This document shows, in pieces, positions 7,448-16,109 of a stretch of DNA of 58,278 nt. Below the pieces are notes generated by a model. It saw nothing but the letters and a program-made list of their open reading frames with translations, did not search any database and had not been told where the DNA came from. The first letter of the stretch is position 1; every line of letters starts with the position of its first letter. Origin of the DNA: Betaproteobacteria bacterium (lineage in GTDB: Bacteria > Acidobacteriota > Terriglobia > Acidiferrales > UBA7541); the NCBI GenBank assembly GCA_903970165.1, contig CAJCHZ010000030.1, forward strand, positions 1-58,278. Direction: 5' to 3'. A program made the position numbers and the translations under genes.

Positions 7448-10400
7448 GACGCCACCTCCGGCGTGCTCGCTTGCGTGCGACCATGGACAATCAGGTATAC
7501 CGCGGGCACAAGAAAAACCGTCACGACCACGGAAATTCCCAGTCCGCCGATAATCGCGCGAGCCAGAGGCGCATACTGCTCGCTGCCGGCTTCGATCCCG
7601 AGTGCCATGGGAAGCATGCCGAGAAGCGTGGCCAGGGAAGTCATAAGAATGGGGCGGAGGCGGACTTTGCAAGCTTCAACCGTGGCTTCCCGCAATCCCA
7701 TACCCCGTTCGTGCAGGATGCCGGAGAATTCCACGATCAGGATGCTGTTGGAGACTACGATCCCAGTCATCATGATCACGCCCATGAGGGACATGATGTT
7801 GAGTGTGGTGTGGGTCAGAAGAAGAATCAGGACGACACCGCTTAGTCCGGGAGGAATGGCGGTCAAAATAATAAGGGGATCGAGGAAGGAACGGAACTGC
7901 GCCATCAGGATGAGGTAGACCAGCACGATGGATAGCATCAGACCGATGGCAAAGCGTTTGAACGATTCATTCATCCCCACGACGGCGCCGTGCACCGTGA
8001 CGCGAACATTCTTTCCGGTTTTTAGTTCCTTTATGTCACGGTTGACTTCCGCATTGATGGCCCCGAGATCCTCTGTTTTGGGCATGACGTAGACATCCGT
8101 CACCCGGCGAATCTGGTAGTGATCCACTTCCGTCGGCGTGTTGATAGGCTTGATGGACGCGACGGATTCCAGCGGCGTGTAGGCCGTGGAGTTGCTCGCG
8201 CGAAGCGGAATGTTCTTAAAATCGGACATTGTCATCGCGCCGATCTGCTTGTTGAAGTACTGAACGGTGAGCATATAGTTGTTGCCCGAAACGGGATCGA
8301 TCCAGTAACTCGGAGCGATGACGCCGTCGGATGTCAGCGCGGTAATCACATTGTCCACGACATCCTTGGGGGTTAATCCCAGCTGGCCTGCCTGCACACG
8401 ACGGATATCCAGCTCCAGGCCCGGATAGTCCATATCCTGCGGGACGAGAATGTCGCTGACATTTTTGGAACCCTTCAGCCGGGATGCGATGTCCGCGGCG
8501 ATTCCATGCGCTTCGGTCAGATCATTGTCGCTGATTTGAATGTCGAGCGGCGCGGGCAAACCTTGATTCACGACCGAATCAACCAAGCCACCCGCCTGAA
8601 AATAAGTGCTCAGCTGCGGCAGGTCTGAAGCAAGTTTGCGGCGGATGCGCTCCATGTACTCGTAGCTACCGATCTTGTGGCTTTCCTTCAGATTGACCTG
8701 CACGAAAGCGGTGTGCATCGCCGCATTGCTGGTGTAGATGGCCGAAAGGTCCGGCGTGATGCCAATGTTGGAGACGATGATATCCAGATCACCCGGCCTT
8801 ACCACGCGGCGAATTTCGTTTTCGACGCCGGCTATGTATCCATCGGTCACTTCGATACGCGTCCCCGTCGGCGCTTTGACGTTGATCACGAACTGCCCGG
8901 GATCGGTGCGCGGAAAATAAGCAGTGCCGACAAATGGAAAGAGGCCGAGCAGGACGACAAGAACTCCCACGATGATGAAAGCCACGGTCCGTTTCGGGCG
9001 ATTCAGGGCGACCTGGACCCTCCTCTCATAGAATTGCAGGAGTTTCTGGAAATACTCATTGAACCTTTTGATTAGGCGGGCAAACAGCGACGCCTTGGCA
9101 GCTTTTCCAGTGGCCTCGTGAGGCTCGACGCGGATGAATCTGGCGCAATAGAGAGGAACAACGGTCATCGCGAAAATGTAAGACGCGAAAATGGAAAGCA
9201 CCACGCCCAAGGCCAAGTCGATGAAGAGATAGCGGCTAACGCCATAGAAAAACGTGACCGGGAAGAAAACGATCGAGGTCGTGGAAGTCGCCGCCAGCAC
9301 CGCGAGCGCAACTTCCATTCCTCCTTTTTCCGCAGCTTCGAGCGGGGCCACCCCTTGTTCCATGAAGCGGAAGATGTTTTCGAGAACCACCACCGAATCG
9401 TCGATCAGACGGGAGAACGCGAGCGCCAGGCCGCCAAGCAGCATGGTGTTAATGGACCCGCCCATGCCATTCATGATGAGAAAGCAAGTGAGCGCCGAAA
9501 GCGGAATCGAAAGCAAGACGGCAAAAGTGGCACGCGGGCTGCCAAGGAAAAGCAGAATCATCATGCCCGTCAAGAGAAGGCCGATGCCGCCCTCTTTCAT
9601 CAGGTTCTTGACCGCCAACTTGACGAAAACCGATTGATCGAAAACCACGGCGGTTTTCAGGACGTCCGGGATATCCACGAGGTGCTTGGTGGCTTCCTTG
9701 ACGCCGTTCACGATGGCGATGGTGTTGCTGTCGCCGCCCTGCTTGAGCACCGGGATGTAAACGGAGTGCTGGCCGTCGATGCGCACGACGTTGGTCTGGA
9801 TGGCGCCCGCATCTTCGCCTTTGCCAACGTCTGCCACGAGAACGGAGCCGAGGCCAACGGTCTTGAGAGGTATGCGGTTGATCTCCGCGGCGTCCGCAAC
9901 CTGGCTATTTGTATAAATGTTGTAGTCCCTGTTGCCGATGCGCACGTCACCGGCCGGGAGAATCAGGTTCGAGTCGTTTACTGCGTTGACCACGTCCATC
10001 AGGCTGAGTTGATGCGCTTCCAGTTTCACAGGGTCCACGAAGACCTGGATCTGGCGATACGTTCCGCCAAAAGGCTGCGGCACCGAGGCGCCTTGCACGT
10101 TGGCGATCTGGTTGCGAACCTGGAATTGTGCCAGGTCCTTTAATTGGGTTTCGTTGAGCCCCTGTCCCTTTAGCGTGACGAGGCACACCGGCAAGCTGGA
10201 AGCGTCAAACTTGAGCACGACCGGGGGCAGCGTGCCGGACGGCAGACGGCGAAGATCGGCTAGCGCGAGATTCGCAATGTTGCTGAGAGCTGCGTTCGCG
10301 TCGGTGCCGGGCTTAAAATAGACTTTGATCAGGCTGACGCCGGTGAGCGAACGCGATTCAATATGATCGATGTTGCTGCCGAGTGTGAAAAAGCGTTCGA

Positions 10401-10593
10401 ACGTGTTGGTGATGTCCGCTTCGATCTGTTGTGGAGGCATGCCAGCGTAAAAAGTGGCCACGACGACCACTGGAATGTTGATCTGCGGAAAAAGATCGAC
10501 AGGCATGCGCACGACCGTGGTTACGCCGACCACCGCGACGACCAGACAAAGCATGATGATGAAATACGGATAAGCGAGAGCAAACTTCGGCAT
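7444..10593 (-). CDS. RND efflux permease, AcrB/HAE1-like
   Basis: The 1,049-residue inner-membrane proton antiporter has two halves, each with large periplasmic loops and six membrane spans, as in AcrB and MdtB/C. It exports drugs or other amphiphiles through the TolC-like partner. Span 4 keeps the proton-relay aspartate pair (RLIDDSVVVLEN). In span 10 the segment GIVVSNSILIVEF has Ser-Asn where AcrB has the relay lysine (Lys-Asn), so the relay is not fully canonical. Its ATG shares one base with the adaptor's TAA (TAATG) and its TGA overlaps the duct gene's GTG, giving a tightly coupled operon. Substrate class is unknown. Confidence 0.93.
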   Translation of the reverse strand: MPKFALAYPYFIIMLCLVVAVVGVTTVVRMPVDLFPQINIPVVVVATFYAGMPPQQIEADITNTFERFFTLGSNIDHIESRSLTGVSLIKVYFKPGTDANAALSNIANLALADLRRLPSGTLPPVVLKFDASSLPVCLVTLKGQGLNETQLKDLAQFQVRNQIANVQGASVPQPFGGTYRQIQVFVDPVKLEAHQLSLMDVVNAVNDSNLILPAGDVRIGNRDYNIYTNSQVADAAEINRIPLKTVGLGSVLVADVGKGEDAGAIQTNVVRIDGQHSVYIPVLKQGGDSNTIAIVNGVKEATKHLVDIPDVLKTAVVFDQSVFVKLAVKNLMKEGGIGLLLTGMMILLFLGSPRATFAVLLSIPLSALTCFLIMNGMGGSINTMLLGGLALAFSRLIDDSVVVLENIFRFMEQGVAPLEAAEKGGMEVALAVLAATSTTSIVFFPVTFFYGVSRYLFIDLALGVVLSIFASYIFAMTVVPLYCARFIRVEPHEATGKAAKASLFARLIKRFNEYFQKLLQFYERRVQVALNRPKRTVAFIIVGVLVVLLGLFPFVGTAYFPRTDPGQFVINVKAPTGTRIEVTDGYIAGVENEIRRVVRPGDLDIIVSNIGITPDLSAIYTSNAAMHTAFVQVNLKESHKIGSYEYMERIRRKLASDLPQLSTYFQAGGLVDSVVNQGLPAPLDIQISDNDLTEAHGIAADIASRLKGSKNVSDILVPQDMDYPGLELDIRRVQAGQLGLTPKDVVDNVITALTSDGVIAPSYWIDPVSGNNYMLTVQYFNKQIGAMTMSDFKNIPLRASNSTAYTPLESVASIKPINTPTEVDHYQIRRVTDVYVMPKTEDLGAINAEVNRDIKELKTGKNVRVTVHGAVVGMNESFKRFAIGLMLSIVLVYLILMAQFRSFLDPLIILTAIPPGLSGVVLILLLTHTTLNIMSLMGVIMMTGIVVSNSILIVEFSGILHERGMGLREATVEACKVRLRPILMTSLATLLGMLPMALGIEAGSEQYAPLARAIIGGLGISVVVTVFLVPAVYLIVHGRTQASTPEVAS

Positions 10594-11843
10594 TAACGGT
10601 CTCCCGACGGCTTGGCGGAGCCGGTTTCTACTTCTTTAGTCAGAACCCTTTGTCCGGGTCGAAAGTCCCCGGGATTTCCCATGATGACGCGTTCTCCCTC
10701 GGCGACACCCGCGAGCACCTCGACTTGGCGGCTCTCTTCCTGGCCGAGTTTGACTAGCCGCTCTTCCACGGTGTTCTGCGCATTGACGACAAGAAGTTTC
10801 GCCTGGTCGCCCTCACGCTGGACAGCTTCGAGAGGGACGGTCAGGACGTTCTTTTTTTGGTCGTGCACAAAATAAGTTTCGGTATACATCCCTGGTATGA
10901 GCTTTCCGTCGGGATTCTGGAAATCGATTTCGGTCTCCATGGTGCGCGTCTGCTCATTCAGAGAGTCCGCGTAGCGCGAGACTTTCCCCTCAAAATCCTG
11001 ATTCAGCGCCTGCACGTGTACTTTCAGGGTTTTACCTACGCGAATCTGTCCGGCCACAGACTCCGGAATCGGAAGTACCAGCCGCAAAACGGAGATCTGC
11101 GCAAGGCGAACAACGGGAATGGCCTGCGCAGAGTTGGAAGTACCAGCCGCCACGAGTGTGCCGGTATCCGCGTAGCGATTCGTGATCACGCCCGCGAACG
11201 GCGCGTTGATGTGCGTATAGTCTTCCATTGCAGATACCTGTTTACGGTTTGCCTGGGCCACCTCGGATTCCTGTTGTGCAGCGGAAAGCGCGGCCTCGGC
11301 GCTGGACACTTGTCCGGCACTCTCCAGATCCTTGGCCTGCGAGTCGTCCAACTCCTGTTGCGCCACCAGTCCCTGACGAGTCTTGGCGGCTTCGTTCAAA
11401 CGCGTGTACGCCGAATGCGCCGCGGAGTTTGTTGATTTGGCGCGCTCCAGATCACCCCGCGCCCGGGCGATTTCCTCGTCTGCCCGGCGACAGGCGGCCT
11501 CCGCGCCGGCGAGTTGGGCGGCCAGCTCCGGTACTTCCAATACCGCCAGAGTCTGCCCTTGCTTGACGTGGTCGCCGACATCCACGTTGATGACCTTGAT
11601 GTAGCCGGCGACTTTGGCATGGACATCCACATCCTGAAACGCCTTGAAAGCGCCGGAAATCGAGAGCGTTTCGCCCAGGTCGTGGTGCTCGACGCGCACG
11701 ACCGCGGCAGTCGAATCACGCGAGCCCAGAGTTCTGCGACCGGGGCCATCGGCTTCGGAAGAGGACCGGCCCACCCATAGCCAGATAAGGAGACCGATAA
11801 TGGCGAGAGCGGCTCCGGCGACAATCCATTTTTTTAAGGTCAT
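10593..11843 (-). CDS. RND efflux periplasmic adaptor (membrane fusion protein)
   Basis: The 416-residue adaptor joins the permease to the outer-membrane duct. It has an N-terminal membrane anchor (VAGAALAIIGLLIWLWVG), a first lipoyl half (VDVHAKVAGYIKVINVDVGD), a long alpha-hairpin at about 110-200 (LAGAEAACRRADEEIARARG) and a second lipoyl half (INAPFAGVITNRYADTG). The beta-barrel and membrane-proximal domains follow (IPGMYTETYFV). No lipobox cysteine is seen, so it is anchored by the helix. It is the first gene of the operon; an inverted repeat at 11903-11939 lies in the leader. Confidence 0.92.
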   Translation of the reverse strand: MTLKKWIVAGAALAIIGLLIWLWVGRSSSEADGPGRRTLGSRDSTAAVVRVEHHDLGETLSISGAFKAFQDVDVHAKVAGYIKVINVDVGDHVKQGQTLAVLEVPELAAQLAGAEAACRRADEEIARARGDLERAKSTNSAAHSAYTRLNEAAKTRQGLVAQQELDDSQAKDLESAGQVSSAEAALSAAQQESEVAQANRKQVSAMEDYTHINAPFAGVITNRYADTGTLVAAGTSNSAQAIPVVRLAQISVLRLVLPIPESVAGQIRVGKTLKVHVQALNQDFEGKVSRYADSLNEQTRTMETEIDFQNPDGKLIPGMYTETYFVHDQKKNVLTVPLEAVQREGDQAKLLVVNAQNTVEERLVKLGQEESRQVEVLAGVAEGERVIMGNPGDFRPGQRVLTKEVETGSAKPSGDR

Positions 11844-11902
11844 GAGAGTTCCTATGGCACGAAGGGGGCGATGCAGTGCTACGGCACTACCGCGGCCAGC
11901 CC

Positions 11903-11939
11903 TTGGAATCCGAAAATAGGCCTAAGTAAGAGATTCCAA
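11903..11939. promoter_or_regulatory. Inverted repeat upstream of efflux operon
   Basis: TTGGAATC (11903-11910) and GATTCCAA (11932-11939) form a perfect 8-bp inverted repeat with a 21-bp spacer, about 60-95 bp before the adaptor start. It may bind a regulator of the pump; no regulator gene is adjacent, so this is a guess from position and symmetry. Confidence 0.3.
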
Positions 11940-11987
11940 TAAAGGACCATCTGGGTGCAGAAGCTTCTTAAACAGCCGGAAAAACAG

Positions 11988-12344
11988 CTAAGCGGCGGGC
12001 GGAGGCCGAAACCACAGATTGGAGCAAAATAGCTCACGTCCGAGCGGAAGCTCTGGCCTCGAGAACAGAGGAGAGTGCGACGGCGCGTCTGGAAGGACGG
12101 AAAGGATGCCTACAACAAAGTGCGCGACAAATTCACGCGAATCCTGGCCCACAGGAGGCGAGCATTTTTCGAGTTCGGAAGATCCAACGGTTGCCCGGTA
12201 ACTTGCGTGGTGGCGGACATGCAGGCCGCCTTCCGAACCCGGCGCGAACAAATAGGGATTAAAGAGAAACGAGAGCGCCAGCAGCACGCAAACAAAAATG
12301 TAGAGCGGAGCGCTGTTCTGAAGCGATGGACGCAATCTGCGCAT
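11988..12344 (-). CDS. Small single-span hypothetical protein
   Basis: This 118-codon frame runs the same way as the efflux operon, about 145 bp before its first gene. It starts MRRLRPSLQNSAPLYIFVCV, giving a basic start and one membrane span or signal anchor, then a soluble stretch ending SNLWFRPPPAA. A membrane start and a proline-ended tail are protein-like rather than random, but no Shine-Dalgarno motif is seen before the ATG and I recognise no domain. It could be a small envelope protein made with the pump, or a chance frame. Confidence 0.45.
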   Translation of the reverse strand: MRRLRPSLQNSAPLYIFVCVLLALSFLFNPYLFAPGSEGGLHVRHHASYRATVGSSELEKCSPPVGQDSREFVAHFVVGILSVLPDAPSHSPLFSRPELPLGRELFCSNLWFRPPPAA

Positions 12345-12434
12345 ATCAGTCTATCTAACCAGAATAGTGAGACTGCCAGAGTGGGTCAAGAGGATGCCCA
12401 AATGGAGTGCAGAACTTCCCGGGAGGGGGGAGAA

Positions 12435-12465
12435 GGGGATCGGAGCCAGGGGTGCGCCGATCCCC
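12435..12465 (-). terminator. Hairpin downstream of phoU, possible terminator
   Basis: GGGGATCGG and CCGATCCCC form a perfect 9-bp stem about 40-70 bp beyond the phoU stop. No clear T run follows in the leftward direction, so it may be a 3'-end stabilising hairpin rather than a full intrinsic terminator. Confidence 0.4.
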
Positions 12466-12506
12466 GTGGTAGGACTTTGGTACGAAGATTAGACAACCTG
12501 AGTGTC

Positions 12507-13283
12507 TCAGGCCGGGGTCACGTCCGAATGAAGGGCCCGTGAATTCTCGATGACCTCTTCGCCGGCAGCTGGAATCTGTTTCGCCGCCTCCGTGTTCATT
12601 GCCAGACCGCGGCCGTGGCGTACATCGAGCCCACGCACCCAGAAGATGATATCTTCAGCGATATTGGTAGCATGATCGGCAATACGCTCAAGGTGCCGGG
12701 TAGCAAGAATGAACTGCATACCGGGGCTGACCAAGGCGGCCTGTTGTGTCATGCTTTGCATGAGCTGGTCGAAAATGCGGTCGCGGTATTGATCCACCAC
12801 GTCGTCGCTTTGAAGGACTTGCCCGGCCATTTCGACATTGCGATAGATCAGGGCGCCGAGGCTTTTGCTGACCATGGCGCGCACAGCGGACGTCATCGGG
12901 GCCAGTTCTTCCGGCGCCTGGGTTGGCGCCATCTCGCGGAGCGAGATGACGCATTCGGCGAGGTTCACGGCCAAGTCGCCGATGCGCTCGAGATCGTTCG
13001 TGATTTTGAGTGCCGCCACAATCAGGCGAACTTCGTCATCGGAAAAAGAGCCACGGCGAAGAAGCCGGATGGCGTGCTCGTCAATCACAATTTCCATTTC
13101 GTTGATGCGCGGTTCCAGCAGAAAAACTTCCCCCGGTAGAGCCCACGTGCGAGTTTCGTTGACGGCGACGATGGCCTCTAGGGCGCGGTTCATCGCGCCT
13201 TCAACCGTCCGGGCCATCGAGACCAGATAGTTGACAAGGGTGTCGTAAAGGACGGCTTCCGTCAGTCCAGCGGCACCTGCCAT
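12507..13283 (-). CDS. phoU: Phosphate signalling regulator PhoU
   Basis: The 258-residue all-helical protein carries the two PhoU repeats, each with the metal-binding signature: ITNDLERIGDLAVNLAE near residue 95 and ATRHLERIADHATNIAEDII near 210. PhoU links the Pst phosphate transporter to PhoR and keeps the response off when phosphate is plentiful. The ATG at 13283 was preferred to one at 13313 because GGAAGGGG lies just before it. The gene follows phoR by about 150 bp in the same direction. No pst genes are in the window. The N-terminal start is shorter in similarity to E. coli PhoU, but the motifs leave little doubt. Confidence 0.92.
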   Translation of the reverse strand: MAGAAGLTEAVLYDTLVNYLVSMARTVEGAMNRALEAIVAVNETRTWALPGEVFLLEPRINEMEIVIDEHAIRLLRRGSFSDDEVRLIVAALKITNDLERIGDLAVNLAECVISLREMAPTQAPEELAPMTSAVRAMVSKSLGALIYRNVEMAGQVLQSDDVVDQYRDRIFDQLMQSMTQQAALVSPGMQFILATRHLERIADHATNIAEDIIFWVRGLDVRHGRGLAMNTEAAKQIPAAGEEVIENSRALHSDVTPA

Positions 13284-13352
13284 GTTTCCCCTTCCAGAGA
13301 GGAGTGTCTGCATTCACACCCCTGCTCGTAGTCTAAATTGTCACAAAAAATC

Positions 13353-13370
13353 CGTTACAGTTTGTTCACA
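13353..13370 (+). promoter_or_regulatory. Weak Pho-box-like pair between phoR and phoU
   Basis: CGTTACA and GTTCACA are spaced 11 bp apart, and a further TGTCACA lies 14 bp upstream. The units resemble Pho half sites but point rightward, against phoU, so binding here is doubtful. Confidence 0.25.
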
Positions 13371-13436
13371 GAGAGATGAATGCCATGATAAATCGCGGTA
13401 TACCAGCGAGTTATGGATAGGTTCCAGGTTCTTGGC

Positions 13437-15245
13437 TTACTCGGAAACGATGGCAGCTTCGGAGAGGTCCGGGTCGAATAGCGGAACGGAAAAATGAAAT
13501 TGCGAGCCTTGGCCCACCTCACTGTCGACCCACAGACGCCCGCCATGCACCTCGACCAGATGTTTGGCGATGGCCAGCCCGAGCCCCGTTCCGCCTGCTT
13601 CGCGAGACCTCGCCGCGTCGACCCGATAAAAGCGTTCAAAGATCCGGGACTGGTCGGCTTTCGGAATGCCAATGCCCGTATCGGAAACGGTGAGAATCAC
13701 TTCTTCGTTTGCCGTACGCGCGCTAAGCGTGATTTCTCCTGTCGGCAAAGTGTATTGAATGGCATTGTCCAGCAAATTTTGCAGAACCTCCGCAAGACGC
13801 CGACGGTCGCCAGAAATGTCCGGCAAATTCTCCGGAACTTTGACGGAAATACGCAGTTGTTTATCGGCTGCGCGGTGCTGGGCCGTTTCCAGGCAGCTTT
13901 CGATTAGTTGCGAGACACTGAGACGGCGGATTTCGAGCTCAAGACGCTCTGCGTCCATTTTCGAAAGCATGAGCAAATCTTCCGTCAGGCGCGCCAGCCG
14001 GCGGGAGTGCTCGAGAATAATTTCGAGGAAGCGGGTACGATTTTGCGGGTCGTCGATAGCGCCGGCAAGGAGCGTTTCGGTAAAGCCCTGGATTGCAGTG
14101 AGCGGCGTGCGCAATTCGTGGGAAACGTTGGCGACAAAATCGCGGCGCACGCGTTCGAGCCTGCGCAATTCGGTGATGTCGTGAAGCACGACGACCGCGC
14201 CGGTGGTGTCTCCGGCGCTCACGGCGGCAACGGTGATGGCGAAATAGTGCTGGCGGAGAGTGCCAGTGACGATTTCGGATTGCACGAGCTGCTCACCACC
14301 GAGTACCTTGCGCACGGCTTCGAGCAATTCCGTTTGCCGCACCACTTCCACCAGCGCGCTGCCCGACGTCGGCGGCACATCCAGACCAAGAATTTCCGCG
14401 AAGCCGGGGTTTGCGAACACCAGCCGCTCCGAACCATTCACCACCGCAACTCCTTCGACCATGCTTCCGAGAATGGCGGAAGAAAGGTTGCGCTCTTCCG
14501 TCAATGTGTGGATGGTGCGATCCAACCTTGAGGCCGTGCGGTTAAGAGAAATGCCCAAGGCTTCCAGAGCATCGCCCGAGCCGTCGCGAGGCAAAGGCCG
14601 GAAGTCGCCTTCCGCAACTCGCCGCGAAAACTCCTTCAATCGTTCGACGCGGCCCGTAAAGCTGCGCGACATGAATAAGGAAACGGCTCCGGCAACCAAC
14701 AAAATAAAAAAGGAGGAGACCCACAGCCTGCGCCGGAACGAACCCAAGACTTCACTCACGTTTTCGGAAGGAAGAGCGAAACGCAGAATAACGGGCGATT
14801 CCCCATGCCAATTCTGCCGCACGGCATAGTAAAGAAACTCGCGATTGAGAGTGACGCTCTGACGAACGGAACGCCCGTCTCCCTTGGCCATGGCCTCAAG
14901 AAATTCCGGGCGATTCGAGTGATTTTCCATACTCAACGGATCGGATTGCGACTCGGCCAGCACACGTCCATCGGCCGCGATGATGGTGATGCGCACGCCG
15001 CTCGCCGCCATCTTCTTGACCCAGTCCTGCAAGGCGGAAAGGTCATCCGGCTTTGAGGGAGATGCCGCGGGCCACTGGGGCGGGCGGGCCTGTGCAAGGC
15101 GGGCGACGGCGGTAAGCTTGTCGAAGCCCGCGCGCTCGTAGTCAGCTCGAAGCGCCCGCTCGGCAAAGTAATCCACCGCCAGGAGCACGCTGATCAGAAG
15201 CGCCAGGAAAGCGAATGCGAATTTCCAGAATAGATTAAGCCGCAC
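13437..15245 (-). CDS. phoR: Phosphate-regulon sensor kinase PhoR
   Basis: The 602-residue membrane histidine kinase has a first span at about 8-25, a periplasmic sensor loop to about 175, and a second span ([18 protein letters not shown]). HAMP follows, then a PAS domain at about 240-350 ([20 protein letters not shown]). The kinase core contains the H box ([19 protein letters not shown]), N box (LLDNAIQYT), G1 (DTGIGIP), F box (FERFYRVD) and G2 ([11 protein letters not shown]). HAMP plus PAS ahead of an HPK1a-type core is the PhoR plan. The larger extracytoplasmic loop exceeds that of E. coli PhoR and matches Gram-positive and Acidobacterial forms. Its start overlaps the phoB stop by 11 bp, so the pair is co-translated. 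Confidence 0.93.
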   Translation of the reverse strand: MRLNLFWKFAFAFLALLISVLLAVDYFAERALRADYERAGFDKLTAVARLAQARPPQWPAASPSKPDDLSALQDWVKKMAASGVRITIIAADGRVLAESQSDPLSMENHSNRPEFLEAMAKGDGRSVRQSVTLNREFLYYAVRQNWHGESPVILRFALPSENVSEVLGSFRRRLWVSSFFILLVAGAVSLFMSRSFTGRVERLKEFSRRVAEGDFRPLPRDGSGDALEALGISLNRTASRLDRTIHTLTEERNLSSAILGSMVEGVAVVNGSERLVFANPGFAEILGLDVPPTSGSALVEVVRQTELLEAVRKVLGGEQLVQSEIVTGTLRQHYFAITVAAVSAGDTTGAVVVLHDITELRRLERVRRDFVANVSHELRTPLTAIQGFTETLLAGAIDDPQNRTRFLEIILEHSRRLARLTEDLLMLSKMDAERLELEIRRLSVSQLIESCLETAQHRAADKQLRISVKVPENLPDISGDRRRLAEVLQNLLDNAIQYTLPTGEITLSARTANEEVILTVSDTGIGIPKADQSRIFERFYRVDAARSREAGGTGLGLAIAKHLVEVHGGRLWVDSEVGQGSQFHFSVPLFDPDLSEAAIVSE

Positions 15246-15930
15246 GAGTTTCGAACAAATATCCCGCGCCGCGCACCGTCTTCAAATGCATCGGATTCTC
15301 CGGATCGCTTTCGATTTTCTCGCGCAGGCGCCGGACATAAACGTCCACGCTGCGCGGGGTCACGAAACGATCCGTTCCCCAGACGGCATCCAGCAACTGA
15401 TCCCGAGTGAAAACCCGGTTCGGGCGCGATGCAAGATAATAGAGCAGCCGGAATTCCAGCGTGCTGAGCGGAACAGGCTTTCCCGAATGGCTTACGCGGT
15501 AAGACGCCGGATCGATCGCCAACTTCCCAATCTCGATGACGCGAGGCGAATCAGCCGGCGGCTCCGCGCGGCGGAGCAGCGCCTTGACGCGCGCGAGCAA
15601 TTCGCGCGGGCTGAAAGGTTTGGTCACGTAATCGTCCGCGCCCATTTCAAGGCCCACAACGCGGTCGGCTTCATCGCCGCGCGCCGTAAGCATCAGAATT
15701 GGCAAACGATTCAGTGAATCGTCCCGGCGGACCTCCCGGCAAATGTCGAGGCCGGAAAGTTTCGGGAGCATGAGATCGAGCAGCAGCAAATCGGGGGGCG
15801 TCTTTTTAAGCGTGTTCAGGCCCGTGCTGCCATCAAAAGCAGCGCTGACTTGAAACCCTTCGTTGGCGAGGTTGTAACGAACGAGTTCGACGATGTCCTT
15901 GTCGTCCTCGATAATCAAGACACGTTTCAT
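15235..15930 (-). CDS. phoB: Phosphate-regulon response regulator PhoB
   Basis: The 231-residue OmpR-family regulator has a receiver domain (MKRVLIIEDDKDIVELVRYN, phospho-acceptor Asp in LLLLDLMLP, Lys in VTKPFSPRELLARVKALLRR) and a C-terminal winged helix (STLEFRLLYYLASRPNRVFT and RSVDVYVRRLREKIESDPEN). The ATG at 15930 opens the canonical receiver; longer frames upstream add non-conserved sequence and would run over the Pho-like repeats. It is first in the phoB-phoR-phoU set. The repeat array at 16053-16096 suggests positive autoregulation, as known for PhoB. Confidence 0.93.
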   Translation of the reverse strand: MKRVLIIEDDKDIVELVRYNLANEGFQVSAAFDGSTGLNTLKKTPPDLLLLDLMLPKLSGLDICREVRRDDSLNRLPILMLTARGDEADRVVGLEMGADDYVTKPFSPRELLARVKALLRRAEPPADSPRVIEIGKLAIDPASYRVSHSGKPVPLSTLEFRLLYYLASRPNRVFTRDQLLDAVWGTDRFVTPRSVDVYVRRLREKIESDPENPMHLKTVRGAGYLFETRAA

Positions 15931-16052
15931 AAGGTTGGCACGTTCCGCTCGCCGGCTTGGCGAAAGTTTACCGTACGCCGTGGGAATCCGATAGGAGGTT
16001 GAACTATTTGGGTCACTTTGGGGTGTTCGTAACACGGCTGATTGTGGCAGTG

Positions 16053-16096
16053 GGCGTGTCACGCAGCGATAACATCAATGTGAATGGAATGTAAAC
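16053..16096 (-). promoter_or_regulatory. Pho-box-like array upstream of phoB
   Basis: On the minus strand four 11-bp units carry TTTACA, TTCACA, GTTATC and GTGACA in the same register, about 120-165 bp before the phoB ATG and pointing to it. The first two units match PhoB/PhoP half sites closely and the later two are weaker. With the array at 5844-5887 it supports an autoregulated Pho regulon. Confidence 0.5.
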
Positions 16097-16109
16097 GCTG
16101 CCTTTGATC

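Noticed and set aside
9118..10143. Rightward 341-codon frame opposite the RND permease
   Set aside because: His/Arg/Asp-rich antisense composition; the permease on the other strand is unmistakable.
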